Positions 54,665-64,000 of a stretch of 64,000 nucleotides of DNA are shown in pieces; positions within the stretch are counted from its first letter, which is position 1; the number at the start of each line of letters is the position of its first letter. The notes under the pieces were generated by a model. The model had not been told where the DNA came from. It did no database searches and worked only from the letters and a program-made list of their open reading frames with translations. The DNA comes from a bacterium (GTDB lineage: Bacteria; Pseudomonadota; Alphaproteobacteria; Rhizobiales; Aestuariivirgaceae), in the NCBI GenBank assembly GCA_022842165.1, contig JALHQC010000009.1, positions 1 to 64,000 of the forward strand, written 5' to 3'. The position numbers and the translations under genes are program-made.

Positions 54665-55758
54665 TGAGCCAGCGCGGTGAACTCCCTCAATGGGTCGATC
54701 TCGGGCTGATCCCGCTCCTCAATCTCGCCGTGGCGCTGATCGTCGCCGGCCTCGTCGTCGTCATCATCGGCGAGAACCCGTTCGAGGCCATGTGGATCAT
54801 GCTCGACGGCGCCGTGGGATCGCTCAAAGGCTGGGGCTATCTGCTCTATTACGCCACCAACTTCGTGTTCACGGGGCTCGCCGTGGCGGTCGCCTTCCAC
54901 GCGGGCCTCTTCAACATCGGCGGCGAGGGTCAGGCCTATATGGCAGGCGTTGGCGCCACCGCGGTTGGCCTTGGGCTCGAATTCCTGCCGTGGCCCATCG
55001 TCATTCCGCTGGCGATCCTCGCCTCCATGGCGGTGGGCGCCTTCTGGGCCTGGATACCCGGCATTCTGCAGGCCAAGCGCGGCAGCCACATCGTGATCAC
55101 CACGATCATGTTCAACTTCATTGCCGCAAGCCTCGTGGGCTATCTCATCAATTACTGGTTCCGCCCGGTGGGCAAGATGGCGGTCGAGAGCCGCGAGATC
55201 ACCGGCGCCTACATCATGAGCTTCCGCGAAGTGGCGCGCGACTTCTTCGGCGTGCGTGTCGCGTCGAGCCCGCTCAACTTCTCGGTGTTCCTCGCCATCA
55301 TCGCCGCCGTCGCCGTGTGGTATCTCCTGTGGCGCACCAGGCTTGGCTATGAAATCCGCGCCTTCGGGGCGAATTCGAGTGCCGCCGTCTATGCCGGCAT
55401 CAAGCCCGACCGCATCATCGTCATCACCATGGCAATCTCCGGTGCGCTTGCCGGGTTGATGGCGGTGAATGAAATCCTCGGCGTGCAGCACCGGCTGGTG
55501 CTGGGCTTCGTCGGCGGGGCGGGCTTTGTCGGCATCGCGGTGGCGCTCATGGGCCGCTCGCATCCCGTCGGCATCGTGCTCGCCGCCATGCTGTTCGGTC
55601 TGCTCTACCAGGGGGGCTCCGAACTCTCCTTCGCGAAGCCCGGCATCAACCGCGACATGATCGTGGTGATCCAGGGCCTGGTGATCCTGTTCATGGGGGC
55701 GCTGGAATACGCCTTCCGGCCAGCCCTCGCGGCACTGTTCTTCAAGGCGGAGGACTGA
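54664..55758 (+). CDS. Nucleoside ABC transporter permease (NupB-like)
   Basis: 364 residues, about nine transmembrane helices of the BPD_transp_2 type. Conserved stretches: VAFHAGLFNIGGEGQAYMAGVGATAVGL, GSHIVITTIMFNFIAASLVGYLINYW, RTRLGYEIRAFGANSSAAVYAGIK. It forms the membrane channel with the next gene. ATG 54664 overlaps the ATPase stop; a GTG one codon upstream is possible. Confidence 0.93.
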
Positions 55759-55762
55759 GGCG

Positions 55763-56719
55763 ATGGACCTCTATGCCGAAATCCTCGCCTCCACCATTCG
55801 TATGTCGGTGCCGCTGGTGCTCGCCGCCCTGGCCGGCCTATGGTCGGAACGCTCCGGCATCGTCGACATCGGGCTCGAGGGCAAGATGCTGGCCGCAGCC
55901 TTCATCGCGGCGTCTGCCTCCGCCGTCTATGGCTCGGCATGGATCGGCCTGTTCTTCGCCATTCTGGTGTCAGTCGGTCTCGCACTCGTCCACGGCTATG
56001 CCTCGATCAATCAGCGCGGCAATCAGGTGGTCTCGGGCGTTGCCATCAACATGCTGGCGGCGGGGCTTGCCGTGGTGCTGGGCAACACCTGGTTCAAGGA
56101 AGGCGGCCGCACACCATCATTGCCGCCCGAAGGCCGCTTCCTGCCGCTCGACATTCCAGGCGTTGCCGCGCTTGCCGATGTTCCGGTGCTGGGCTTCCTC
56201 GCCAAGGTCTTCCTCTCGCATTCGATCATCACCTATGTGGCGATCATCCTCGTGGTGCTGACCGCCTGGTCCCTGTCGCGCACCCGCTTCGGTCTCAGGC
56301 TTCGCGCCGTGGGTGAAAACCCCCATGCGGTCGATACCGCAGGCATCTCGGTCGCGGGCCTGCGCTACCGCGCGGTCATCATCGCCGGCGTGCTGTGCGG
56401 GCTGGCGGGAGCCTTCATCTCCACATCGCTGTCGTCGAGCTTCGTGCGCGACATGACGGCGGGCAGCGGCTTCATGGCGCTTGCAGCCCTGATCTTCGCC
56501 AACTGGCGGCCATGGCGCGCGCTCTTCGCCTGCCTGCTCTTCGGCTTCCTGCAGGCATCGGGCAACTACCTGCAGGGCGTTTCGCTGGGCGGCGTGCAGA
56601 TCCCCGTGCAGTTCATCAACATGCTGCCCTATGTGCTGACTGTCGTGCTGCTCGCGGGCTTCATCGGCAAGTCGATCCCGCCACGGGCCTCCGGTATCCC
56701 CTATACGAAGGACCGCTGA
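55763..56719 (+). CDS. Nucleoside ABC transporter permease (NupC-like)
   Basis: 318 residues, eight to nine hydrophobic helices. GLWSERSGIVDIGLEGKMLAAAFIAA, NQRGNQVVSGVAINMLAAGLAVVLGN and TRFGLRLRAVGENPHAVDTAGI are the family marks. It pairs with the preceding permease. It is four bases from that gene and one base from cdd, consistent with a single operon. Confidence 0.93.
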   Translation: MDLYAEILASTIRMSVPLVLAALAGLWSERSGIVDIGLEGKMLAAAFIAASASAVYGSAWIGLFFAILVSVGLALVHGYASINQRGNQVVSGVAINMLAAGLAVVLGNTWFKEGGRTPSLPPEGRFLPLDIPGVAALADVPVLGFLAKVFLSHSIITYVAIILVVLTAWSLSRTRFGLRLRAVGENPHAVDTAGISVAGLRYRAVIIAGVLCGLAGAFISTSLSSSFVRDMTAGSGFMALAALIFANWRPWRALFACLLFGFLQASGNYLQGVSLGGVQIPVQFINMLPYVLTVVLLAGFIGKSIPPRASGIPYTKDR

Positions 56720-56720
56720 C

Positions 56721-57113
56721 ATGCGCGACCTGATCGACGCCGCGAAGGCTGCGAGGCTGAAAGCCCACGCGCCCTATTCGAAATTTCTGGTGGGTGCCGC
56801 GATGCGCGACGAGCAAGGCCGCATCCATGCGGGTTGCAACATCGAGAACGCCGCCTATCCCCAGGGCTGGTGCGCGGAACCATCCGCCATCTCCGCCCTC
56901 ATCATGGCCGGCGGCAGAAGGGTGACGGAAGTCGCCGTGATGGGCAACGGCGATGCGCTCTGCACACCCTGCGGCGGTTGCCGCCAGAAGATCAGGGAGT
57001 TTGCGAAGGGCGATGTGAAGATCCACTGCTGCACCGAAACCGGCGAACTGATCCGCAGCTTCACGCTCGACGAGCTTTTGCCATCATCGTTCGGGCCGGA
57101 GAACCTCGCATGA
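56721..57113 (+). CDS. cdd: Cytidine deaminase
   Basis: 130 residues, the small tetrameric form. It deaminates cytidine and deoxycytidine to uridine forms. Zinc site: Cys51-Ala-Glu53 (WCAEPSAI) with Pro-Cys84-Gly-Gly-Cys87; substrate residues Asn40 and Glu42 in CNIENAAYPQG. The usual CAER is CAEP here, a mild variation. The stop overlaps the start of the phosphorylase gene (ATGA). Confidence 0.93.
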   Translation: MRDLIDAAKAARLKAHAPYSKFLVGAAMRDEQGRIHAGCNIENAAYPQGWCAEPSAISALIMAGGRRVTEVAVMGNGDALCTPCGGCRQKIREFAKGDVKIHCCTETGELIRSFTLDELLPSSFGPENLA

Positions 57114-57892
57114 ACGACTTGTCAAAGCGCCTGAACGGCCGGAAGCCGAAGACCGCGATCATCTTGGGATCGAGCCTCGGCTCGATTGCCGATGCCGTGA
57201 AGAATCCACTGGTCATTCCGTATACGGAGCTATCCGGCTTTCCGGTGCCGAGGATTTCCGGTCACGCCGGACAGTTGGTGGCAGGCGAGATCGGCGGCAA
57301 GGAGGTGGCCGTTCTCGCGGGCCGTGCGCATCCCTACGAGACGGGCAATGCCGGCGTCATGCGCCCGGCAATCGAGATGCTGAAAGCTGCAGGTATCGAG
57401 ACGCTCATCGTCACCAACGCGGCGGGCAGCCTGAAGCCGGAAATGCGGCCGGGCGCGATCATGCTGATCACCGACCACATCAATTATTCCGGCATGAACC
57501 CGCTGATCGGCCAGCACGGCGACGAAAATTTCGTGCCGATGACGGACGCCTATGATCCGGCCCTGCGCGCCAGATTTCTGAAGGCGGCGGAAGCAGAGGG
57601 CGTGCCGCTGCATCAGGGTGTCTATTGCTGGTATTCAGGCCCCTCTTTCGAGACGCCTGCCGAAATCCGCATGTTCCAGATCATCGGCGGCACGGCGGTG
57701 GGCATGTCGACCGTGCCGGAGACGATCTTGGCGCGCCGTTATGGGCTGAAGGTGGCGGGGCTTTCGGTCATCACCAATCTCGCGGCCGGGATCGAAGGCG
57801 CGTCCCCCAGCCATGAGGAAACGAAGCGCGAAGGCGCCAAGGCTGCCGAGAACATGACGAAACTCATCACCCGCTTCCTGAGCGAGGCCTGA
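57110..57892 (+). CDS. Purine nucleoside phosphorylase, trimeric type
   Basis: 260 residues of the PNP/MTAP family. It splits inosine, guanosine or their deoxy forms with phosphate. Motifs: [87 protein letters not shown] and VITNLAAGI. The [10 protein letters not shown] block marks class II PNP (PunA/XapA). It starts inside cdd and is followed by deoA. Confidence 0.92.
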   Translation: MNDLSKRLNGRKPKTAIILGSSLGSIADAVKNPLVIPYTELSGFPVPRISGHAGQLVAGEIGGKEVAVLAGRAHPYETGNAGVMRPAIEMLKAAGIETLIVTNAAGSLKPEMRPGAIMLITDHINYSGMNPLIGQHGDENFVPMTDAYDPALRARFLKAAEAEGVPLHQGVYCWYSGPSFETPAEIRMFQIIGGTAVGMSTVPETILARRYGLKVAGLSVITNLAAGIEGASPSHEETKREGAKAAENMTKLITRFLSEA

Positions 57893-57894
57893 GC

Positions 57895-59202
57895 ATGCTG
57901 CCGCAGGAAGTGATCCGCCGGAAGCGCGATGGCGCGGCACTCTCGCGCGGCGAAGTGAAGGACTTCATCGGCGGGCTGACGGACGGCAGCGTTTCCGAAG
58001 GCCAGGTCGCGGCCTTCGCCATGGCCGTGTTCTTCAAGGGCATGACCCGCGAGGAGGCCGTGGGGCTGACGCTCGCCATGCGCGATTCCGGCACCGTTCT
58101 GAAGTGGGATCTGCCGGGACCGGTGGTGGACAAGCATTCGTCCGGCGGCATCGGCGACAACCTGTCCCTCATGCTCGCGCCGATGCTGGCGGCCTGCGGA
58201 CTTTATGTGCCCATGATTTCCGGCCGTGGCCTGGGCCACACCGGTGGCACGCTGGACAAGCTCGATTCCATTCCGGGCTACGTCACCCAGCCCGATCTCG
58301 GCCTGTTCCGGCGCGTCACGCGTGAGGCAGGCTGCGCCATCATCGGACAGACCGCCGATCTTGCCCCCGCCGACAAGCGCCTTTACGGCATCCGCGACGT
58401 GACGGCGACGGTTGAGTCGATCCCGCTCATCACGGCCTCGATCCTCTCGAAGAAACTGGCGGCGGGGCTCGAACATCTGGTGCTCGACGTGAAGATGGGC
58501 TCCGGCGCCTTCATGGCGACGATGGAAGAGGCGAGGGGACTGGCGGAAAGCCTTGTCGCCGTTGCGAATGGTGCGGGTTTGAAAACGACGGCTCTCATCA
58601 CCGACATGGACGAACCGCTGGCGCCTTGCGCTGGCAATGCGCTTGAGGTGGCTCATGCCTGTGAGTTTCTCGCGGGCAAGGCGTCAGTACCCCGGGTCAT
58701 GGACATCACCCTGGCCTTGGGCGCCGAATTGCTGCTGAGCGCCGGGATCGACACGGACCACGAAGCTGCACAGGTGCGCCTCCGGACCACGATCGGCAGC
58801 GGGGCCGCCGCCGAACGCTTCGAGCGCATGGTGGCAGCGCTCGGCGGGCCGAAGGACTTTCTCCGCGATCATCGCCAGCATCTCGCCACGGCACCGATCA
58901 TCCGCCCGGTGTTTGCCGCTGGCAGTGGCATGGTGTCCTCGATCCACACCCGCGAACTGGGCCTTGCCGTCATCGAGCTTGGCGGCGGACGGCGCATTGC
59001 CTCCGACCGGATCGACCATCGCGTCGGACTGGCGCAATTGCTGGGCAAGAGCACTGCCGCCGATGTTGATACGCCGCTCTGCTGGATTCATGCCGCCGAC
59101 GAGGCTTCTTTCGAGAGGGCTGCCGTCCTCGTCAAAAACGCCTATGCTCTGGGCGATGCGCCGCCCGAAACGCCGGTGATTCTGGCGCGCATCGCAGCTT
59201 GA
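57895..59202 (+). CDS. deoA: Thymidine phosphorylase
   Basis: 435 residues. It phosphorolyses thymidine and deoxyuridine to free base and deoxyribose 1-phosphate. Motifs: the phosphate loop [75 protein letters not shown]. The product is passed to deoB just downstream. ATG 57895 follows the PNP stop by two bases. Confidence 0.95.
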   Translation: MLPQEVIRRKRDGAALSRGEVKDFIGGLTDGSVSEGQVAAFAMAVFFKGMTREEAVGLTLAMRDSGTVLKWDLPGPVVDKHSSGGIGDNLSLMLAPMLAACGLYVPMISGRGLGHTGGTLDKLDSIPGYVTQPDLGLFRRVTREAGCAIIGQTADLAPADKRLYGIRDVTATVESIPLITASILSKKLAAGLEHLVLDVKMGSGAFMATMEEARGLAESLVAVANGAGLKTTALITDMDEPLAPCAGNALEVAHACEFLAGKASVPRVMDITLALGAELLLSAGIDTDHEAAQVRLRTTIGSGAAAERFERMVAALGGPKDFLRDHRQHLATAPIIRPVFAAGSGMVSSIHTRELGLAVIELGGGRRIASDRIDHRVGLAQLLGKSTAADVDTPLCWIHAADEASFERAAVLVKNAYALGDAPPETPVILARIAA

Positions 59203-59218
59203 AACCCGGAGGTCTGAA

Positions 59219-60394
59219 CTGGCCCGTGCCTTTCTGCTTATTCTCGATTCCTTCGGCATTGGCGGCGCACCCGATGCGGCGTCCTTCGGTGACGAGGGGT
59301 CGAACACCCTGGGGCATATCTGCGATCACATCGCATTGAATGTTCCCAATCTCGCGGCGCTGGGCCTGGGCCTCGCCGCCAAAGGCGCAACGGGCCGCAA
59401 CCCGCTGCCTGAAGTGGCACTCATCGGTCAATATGGCCATGCGGTTGAAGTCTCGCGCGGCAAGGACACGATCACCGGTCATTGGGAGATCGCCGGCGTT
59501 CCGCTGGCCTTCGAGTGGGGCTATTTCCCACATACCATTCCGGCCTTCCCGGAGGATTTCCTCCGCACACTGAAGGAACGCTGCAGTCTTCCCGGCTTCC
59601 TCTCCATGGCGCATGCCTCCGGCACGCAGGTGATCGAGAATTTCGGCGAAGAACATGTACGGACCGGCAAGCCCATCATTTATACGAGTGCCGACAGCGT
59701 CATCCAGATCGCCGCGCACGAACAGCACTTCGGACTCGACCGCCTCTATGACGTCTGCCGCGTGGCGCGCGAATTGTCGTTCCCCATGAACATCGGCCGC
59801 GTCATCGCCAGGCCCTTCGTGGGCGAGACGGCGAAGACATTCACCCGCACCGGCAATCGCAAGGACTATGCCGTATCGCCGCCTTCGCCCACGCTGCTGG
59901 ACGTGCTGACGAAGGCTGGCCGCGATGTCGTTTCGGTCGGCAAGATCGGCGATATCTTCGCGCATTCGGGAACGGGGCGTGAGTACAAGGTTTCCGGCAA
60001 CCCCGCCTTCCTGAAGGCGACGCTCGACCACATGGATGGCGTGGGCGAAGGCGGTTTCCTCATGACCAACTTCGTCGACTTCGACACCGAGTTCGGCCAC
60101 CGCCGCGATCCCGTCGGCTATGGCAAGGCGCTGGAAATCTTCGATGCGCAACTCCCCCTGATCATGGCGAAGCTGCGCGACGGCGATCTTCTGGTACTCA
60201 CCGCCGACCACGGCAATGACCCCACATGGAAAGGCACCGACCACACGCGCGAGCAGATCCCCGTCATGACTTTCATGAACGGCATGATCCCCGGCAGCTT
60301 CGGTCGCCGCAACAGCTTCGCCGACATCGGCCAGACCATCGCGAAGCATCTGGGCGTAGGGCCGCTGGGTAGCGGCGAGGCGTGGGTGCACTAA
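59219..60394 (+). CDS. deoB: Phosphopentomutase DeoB, CTG start
   Basis: 391 residues if translation starts at CTG 59219, where the sequence reads (M)[19 protein letters not shown], the normal DeoB N-terminus with its metal-binding Asp. GGAGG at 59208-59212 is 6 nt upstream. No ATG, GTG or TTG occurs in frame before TTG 59336, which would remove the essential first metal ligand. DeoB interconverts ribose or deoxyribose 1- and 5-phosphates. Other metal-site motifs: [32 protein letters not shown] and [19 protein letters not shown]. It ends the nucleoside operon; deoC is not in the window. Confidence 0.92.
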   Translation: MARAFLLILDSFGIGGAPDAASFGDEGSNTLGHICDHIALNVPNLAALGLGLAAKGATGRNPLPEVALIGQYGHAVEVSRGKDTITGHWEIAGVPLAFEWGYFPHTIPAFPEDFLRTLKERCSLPGFLSMAHASGTQVIENFGEEHVRTGKPIIYTSADSVIQIAAHEQHFGLDRLYDVCRVARELSFPMNIGRVIARPFVGETAKTFTRTGNRKDYAVSPPSPTLLDVLTKAGRDVVSVGKIGDIFAHSGTGREYKVSGNPAFLKATLDHMDGVGEGGFLMTNFVDFDTEFGHRRDPVGYGKALEIFDAQLPLIMAKLRDGDLLVLTADHGNDPTWKGTDHTREQIPVMTFMNGMIPGSFGRRNSFADIGQTIAKHLGVGPLGSGEAWVH

Positions 60395-60402
60395 CCCACC
60401 TA

Positions 60403-60501
60403 CTGTCATCCCCGCACTTGTTGCGGGGACCCATGGTGCAACACGGTTGACGTTCAAGAACGCTGATGAATGGGTCCCCGGGACAAGCCCGGGGATGACA
60501 G
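60403..60501. repeat. Family C palindromic element after deoB
   Basis: Perfect 12-bp terminal inverted repeats CTGTCATCCCCG (60403-60414) and CGGGGATGACAG (60490-60501), each followed inward by its own small hairpin (CCCCGC/GCGGGG; GTCCCCGGG/CCCGGGGAT). The 99-bp unit lies between convergent genes deoB and choV. Confidence 0.85.
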
Positions 60502-60512
60502 AATTTCGGGAG

Positions 60513-61703
60513 TTAATCCTGCCGCTTCAGCACCGCCTGCAGCACATTCCTGACGCCGATGGCGCCGAGGAACTTGTCGTTCTCGTCGAAGATCGCCACC
60601 GGTGCCACATCGGTGTTGTGGATCGCCAGCATCACGACCTTCAGCGACGTGCCGGGCCTTGCCCAATAGACGGGCCGCGCATCGGCGGCCACCGGCTCTT
60701 CCACCTCGTCGCAGGAGACCCATGTCGCCTTCTTCTTGTCGCGCTCCGCGGCAATCACCTTGCCGTCGGCTCCCAGCTTGAAGCGCGTGGTCTTGCGCTT
60801 GTCGAGCCACACCCAGTTGTCCTTGTCGCGCTCGAGTTCGTGCAGCGCCCGCATCACGTTCCACGCGGTGAGAACCGACAGCGGATTGACGTTGGCGATG
60901 AAGTCCCGCACGTAGTCGTTCGCAGGGCGCAGCACGATGTCTTCCGGCGATCCCGACTGAACGATGCGCCCGCCCTCCATGATGGTGATTCGGTTGCCGA
61001 TCTTGAGGGCTTCCTCGAGATCGTGGCTGACGAAGATGATGGTCTTCTTGATCTGCGCCTGCAGCTGCATCAGCTCGTCCTGCAGCTTGGTGCGGATCAG
61101 CGGATCGAGTGCGGAGAACGGCTCGTCCATCAGCAGGATGGGCGCTTCCGTTGCAAAGGCTCGCGCCAGCCCCACGCGCTGCTGCATGCCGCCAGACAGC
61201 TCGTGCACATATTTGTTGGCCCACTGGTCGAGCCCGACAAGTTTCAGCTGCTTGTCGACCTTGGCGTTCCTCTCCGCATCCGGAACCCCCGCCAGTTCGA
61301 GGCCGAAGCCTGCGTTTTCCCGCACCGTGCGCCATGGCAGCAGCGCAAATTGCTGGAACACCATCGCGACCTGTTTCTGGCGGATATGCCGGAGAGTTGC
61401 CTCGTCGCAGGAGGCGACATCGACCATGCGGCTGCCGTCCTTCACCAGAACCTCGCCGCCCGTCACCTTGTTGAGGCCGTTGACGGCGCGGAGCAGCGTC
61501 GACTTGCCGGAGCCCGAAAGCCCCATCAGCACGCTGATCTCGCCCTCCTTCACCACGAGATTGGCGCCGGTGGCGCCCAGCACCGCGCCTGTCCGGGCGA
61601 GGATCGCGGAACGGTCGTCTCCGGCCCGCGCCATTGCGAGCGCTTCCTTCGACCGGTCGCCGAAGATGATGTCGACGTCCTTGAATTCGACGGCAGTTGT
61701 CAT
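60513..61703 (-). CDS. choV: Choline ABC transporter ATPase ChoV
   Basis: 396 residues. A ProV/ChoV-type ATPase: Walker A GLSGSGKST, FQQFALLPWRTVRENAGFGLELAG, signature LSGGMQQRVGLARAFA, Walker B ILLMDEPFSALDPLI, H-loop FVSHDLEEAL. The extra C-terminal region (after about 290) is CBS-like, with FDENDKFLGAIGVRNVLQAV at the end. The 4-nt overlap with choW and the nearby choX argue for choline or betaine import. Confidence 0.92.
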   Translation of the reverse strand: MTTAVEFKDVDIIFGDRSKEALAMARAGDDRSAILARTGAVLGATGANLVVKEGEISVLMGLSGSGKSTLLRAVNGLNKVTGGEVLVKDGSRMVDVASCDEATLRHIRQKQVAMVFQQFALLPWRTVRENAGFGLELAGVPDAERNAKVDKQLKLVGLDQWANKYVHELSGGMQQRVGLARAFATEAPILLMDEPFSALDPLIRTKLQDELMQLQAQIKKTIIFVSHDLEEALKIGNRITIMEGGRIVQSGSPEDIVLRPANDYVRDFIANVNPLSVLTAWNVMRALHELERDKDNWVWLDKRKTTRFKLGADGKVIAAERDKKKATWVSCDEVEEPVAADARPVYWARPGTSLKVVMLAIHNTDVAPVAIFDENDKFLGAIGVRNVLQAVLKRQD

Positions 61704-62554
61704 TTCTTTGCTCCCGCCCGGACGGCCAAAGCGCGGTCGAGGATGATGGCGAGAACGACGATTGCAAGCCCTGCCTCGATGCCAAGCGGAATGTTGCGGT
61801 TCGAGAGAGCCTTGAAGACGGGGTTACCGAGGCTCGGCGCGCCGATGAGCGTTGCGAACACCACCATCGACAATGACAGCATGATGCATTGCGTGAGGCC
61901 CGCCATGATGGAGGGAAGTGCCGCAGGCAGTTCTACCTTCCACAGCAATTGCCATCTGGTAGCGCCGAAGCTTTCACCCGCCTCGATCATCGGCTTCGGG
62001 ATCGAGGTGATGCCGAGATAGGTCATGCGCACGGGTGCGGGCATCGCGAAGATGATGGTGACGATCAGGGCAGGCGCCGCGCCGAGACCGAACAGGATGA
62101 GGATCGGAATGAGATAGACGAAGGTCGGCATCGTCTGCATCAGGTCGAGGATGGGCTGCGTCACCCGCCAGACCTTGGGCTTGTGCGCGGCCCAGATGCC
62201 GAGCGGCACGCCGCCCGCCATGGAAAGTGCGGTAGCCCCGACGACGAGGACCAGAGTTTGCACTGTTTCCTTCCACAGGCCCTGGTTCATGATGAAGAGA
62301 AGACCGAGCAGCACGCCCAGCGCCAGCTTCCAGGATTTCTGCAGCCAGTAGGCAAAGCCCGCCAGTGCCAGCGCCAGAACGATGGGCGGCAGGCCAAGGA
62401 GAAAGTCGGTTGTCTCCCCCACGACATAGTTCATCGATTTCTTCAGCGCGTCGAACAGCCACTGGAAATATTCGACGATGAAGTCGATGACGGCCTTGCC
62501 CCACTTGCCGACAGGAATCTTCCACGATCGGATGAGATCGGAAATCGGATCCAT
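61700..62554 (-). CDS. choW: Choline ABC transporter permease ChoW
   Basis: 284 residues, six to seven transmembrane helices of the ProW class. Conserved: GGVPLGIWAAHKPKVWRVTQPILDLMQTMPTFVYLIPILILFGLG and the EAA loop IEAGESFGATRWQLLWKVELPAALPSIMAGLTQ. ATG 62554 begins MDPISDLIRSWKIPVG; upstream codons come from a repeat element. It overlaps choV by 4 nt. Confidence 0.92.
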   Translation of the reverse strand: MDPISDLIRSWKIPVGKWGKAVIDFIVEYFQWLFDALKKSMNYVVGETTDFLLGLPPIVLALALAGFAYWLQKSWKLALGVLLGLLFIMNQGLWKETVQTLVLVVGATALSMAGGVPLGIWAAHKPKVWRVTQPILDLMQTMPTFVYLIPILILFGLGAAPALIVTIIFAMPAPVRMTYLGITSIPKPMIEAGESFGATRWQLLWKVELPAALPSIMAGLTQCIMLSLSMVVFATLIGAPSLGNPVFKALSNRNIPLGIEAGLAIVVLAIILDRALAVRAGAKK

Positions 62555-62587
62555 GCTGCCCCTCCCCAGGGATAACTCTATGTCGCC

Positions 62588-62704
62588 GTCATCCCCGGGC
62601 TCGTCCCGGGGATCGGTCCGCCGCACGCGATCTTCTGATGAGTCCGTCGCGCGGAATAGTCTGCATTGTCGTTGAGAGATCCCCGGAACAAGCCCGGGGA
62701 TGAC
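62588..62704. repeat. Family C palindromic element between choX and choW
   Basis: Perfect 12-bp terminal inverted repeats GTCATCCCCGGG (62588-62599) and CCCGGGGATGAC (62693-62704), with inner GATC-containing arms. The 117-bp element separates choX from choW inside the presumed operon and may favour higher choX mRNA. Confidence 0.85.
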
Positions 62705-62731
62705 GATATTGTTTCGGACAGGCGGGACGAA

Positions 62732-63670
62732 TTAACCAGCGAGTGCCGCGGAAACCGCCGCTGCCGCGTCGCCGCCATCGAAGGTCGTCACGCCGTCGAG
62801 CCAGGGCTTCACGGCATCGGGATTGGCCTTCAACCAGTCCTTCGCCACCTGCTTCGGATCGGCACCGTCTTTCAGAACCGGGTCCATCATCGCGCCTTCC
62901 ATCTCAAGCGTGAACTTGAGATTGGTCAGGAGCTTGCCAACGTTCGGGCATTCGCTGGTGTAGCCGGCACGCACATTGGTGTGGACGGTGGCGGCACCGA
63001 AGCCTGAATCACCCATGCCGTCGAGATAGTGGATCTTCATCTCGCCCATGATCGGGTGCGGCGTCCAGCCGAGGAACACGATCCACTGATTGTCCTTCAT
63101 GGCGCGTTCAGCCTCGGTCAGCATGCCGGCCTCCGAGCTTTCGACGAGTTCGAAGCCTTCAAGCTTGTTCTCGGGCTTGGCGATCATCTCGCTGATAATG
63201 CGGTTGCCGTCATTGCCGGACTCGATGCCGTAGATTTTTCCACCGAACTTGTCCTTGTTGGCACCGAGGTCGGTCAGGCTCTTGACACCGGCGTCGGCCA
63301 CATATTGCGGAACCACCAGGCCATAGCCAGCACCCTCGAGATTGGTGCCGATGGTCTCGACCGACTTGTCGTCCATATAGGCCTTGATGTCCGCCGTCAT
63401 GCTCGGCATCCAGTTGCCGAGGAACACATCGATATCCTTGTTCTTCAGTGAAGCATAGGTCACCGGCACGGACAGTGTGGCAACCTCCGGCGCATAGCCC
63501 AGCGCTTCGAGGACGACGCTGGTGGCGCCTGTCGTCACCTGAATATCGGTCCAGCCCACATCCGCGAACTTGACGGTCTTGCAGCTTTCGGCGTCTCCGG
63601 CATGAGCCGGTGTCACCAGTGCGGCGCCGATTGCCAGCACGGCTGCGAATGTCCTTGTCAATGAAGTCAT
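62732..63670 (-). CDS. choX: Choline-binding protein ChoX
   Basis: 312 residues with a signal peptide (1-24, ending AHA). The aromatic box of S. meliloti ChoX, which as I recall is Trp43, Trp90, Tyr119 and Trp205 plus Asp45 and Asn156, maps with a constant shift of three to Trp40, Trp87, Tyr116, Trp202, Asp42 and Asn153 here. Cys30 and Cys241 may form a disulfide. These residues indicate choline or acetylcholine binding rather than proline. AGGGAGAAG precedes ATG 63670. Confidence 0.94.
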   Translation of the reverse strand: MTSLTRTFAAVLAIGAALVTPAHAGDAESCKTVKFADVGWTDIQVTTGATSVVLEALGYAPEVATLSVPVTYASLKNKDIDVFLGNWMPSMTADIKAYMDDKSVETIGTNLEGAGYGLVVPQYVADAGVKSLTDLGANKDKFGGKIYGIESGNDGNRIISEMIAKPENKLEGFELVESSEAGMLTEAERAMKDNQWIVFLGWTPHPIMGEMKIHYLDGMGDSGFGAATVHTNVRAGYTSECPNVGKLLTNLKFTLEMEGAMMDPVLKDGADPKQVAKDWLKANPDAVKPWLDGVTTFDGGDAAAAVSAALAG

Positions 63671-63875
63671 CGTCTTCTCCCTGTTACGACCCGGCGCAGT
63701 CTGCTGTGCCCCGCGGTAGATGCCTGAGATTAATGCACTTTCCGGACCACCCGCAAGTTTGTTGTTGGCCGGCATGGAGTGCGCCAGCGAATACTTTGCA
63801 CTGGACCTTCAAGTTTCTTCCAACGACGCCCGCAAGGGACTAAGAAGACGGCCTTGTATTCTGGGGAGGCACTCA

Positions 63876-64000
63876 ATGAAACCTGTGAAGTGGGGCGTGA
63901 TCTCGACCGCCAATATCGGCGTGGCGAAGGTCCTGCCGGGCATGCTGAAAAGCAAGAACATCGAGATCGTCGCGATCTCGTCGCGCAAGCTGAAGACGGC
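63876..64000 (+). CDS. Gfo/Idh/MocA-family oxidoreductase, partial
   Basis: Only the first 41 codons are in the window: MKPVKWGVISTANIGVAKVL, then PGMLKSKNIEIVAISSRKLKT. The beta-alpha-beta with ISTANIG and the following VAISSR match the NAD(P)-binding start of Gfo/Idh/MocA sugar or inositol dehydrogenases. GGGGAGG lies 7 nt before the ATG. Divergent from choX, with about 205 bp between them that otherwise show nothing I can identify. Confidence 0.8.
   Translation, partial: MKPVKWGVISTANIGVAKVLPGMLKSKNIEIVAISSRKLKT

Overview
The window is high-G+C DNA of an alphaproteobacterium, most likely of the order Hyphomicrobiales (Rhizobiales); I cannot name a genus. The signs are gene content and control signals together: a PdhS/PleC/DivJ-type sensor kinase, a perfect CtrA box, GGAAC-N16/17-CGTT-like general-stress promoters, the hisS-hisZ-hisG cluster, the lptC-lptA-lptB-rpoN-hpf-ptsN order, choX/choW/choV, a phasin with acetoacetyl-CoA synthetase, and a tRNA-His of the alphaproteobacterial type (no encoded G-1, U72, A73). 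I see no phage, plasmid, CRISPR or insertion-sequence genes. The window is chromosomal and mostly metabolic, but densely sprinkled with palindromic repeats.

Layout. 1-3081: a stress-type DUF2382 gene (cut by the window edge), a PHB-depolymerase-like esterase behind a ribbon-helix-helix regulator, and a divergent thioredoxin-reductase-like flavoprotein. 3078-5972: AsmA, MoaE and a thermonuclease-like protein. 6011-12853: acetoacetyl-CoA synthetase, a lone FbpB-like permease, a large PAS sensor kinase and a phasin. 13025-13295: tRNA-His and a DUF1328 membrane peptide. 13379-23972: one long minus-strand gene train, glcDEF, malate synthase, then ureDABCEFG. 24072-29432: cytochrome c, lutABC (lactate oxidation), two small uncharacterised genes and an FAH-family enzyme. 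29733-33136: hisS, hisZ, hisG. 33205-35939: a CtrA-linked secreted peptide, an ECF sigma/anti-sigma pair and a lytic transglycosylase. 35940-36550: repeats plus an orphan locus with its own strong promoter. 36551-45208: a MacAB-like exporter, a hydrolase, SDR-queG-GST, uppP and an NDUFA9-like protein. 45378-51718: tRNA-Leu, an RNase D-like exonuclease, lptCAB, rpoN, hpf, ptsN, and hsp20 with DUF1150. 51956-60394: a complete nucleoside importer followed by cdd, purine nucleoside phosphorylase, deoA and deoB. 60513-63670: the choline importer. 63876-end: the start of a Gfo/Idh/MocA oxidoreductase.

How genes work together. The glcDEF-malate synthase-urease train joins glycolate/glyoxylate use to urea breakdown. 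Those are the two products released from ureidoglycolate at the end of purine (ureide) catabolism, so joint expression makes metabolic sense. The nucleoside operon carries uptake, deamination, phosphorolysis and pentose-phosphate isomerisation in one transcription unit.

Most unusual features. Palindromic repeats, elsewhere intergenic, sit in frame inside two protein genes: about 195 bp in ureF and about 54 bp in the gene at 27976. deoB appears to start at a CTG codon behind a perfect Shine-Dalgarno. The hsp20 leader can fold into a ROSE-like RNA thermometer. The malate synthase has substitutions at both expected Mg2+ ligands. A strong promoter and Shine-Dalgarno at 36141-36204 serve an orphan, highly structured locus. 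All of this was read by eye; no database or folding program was run.
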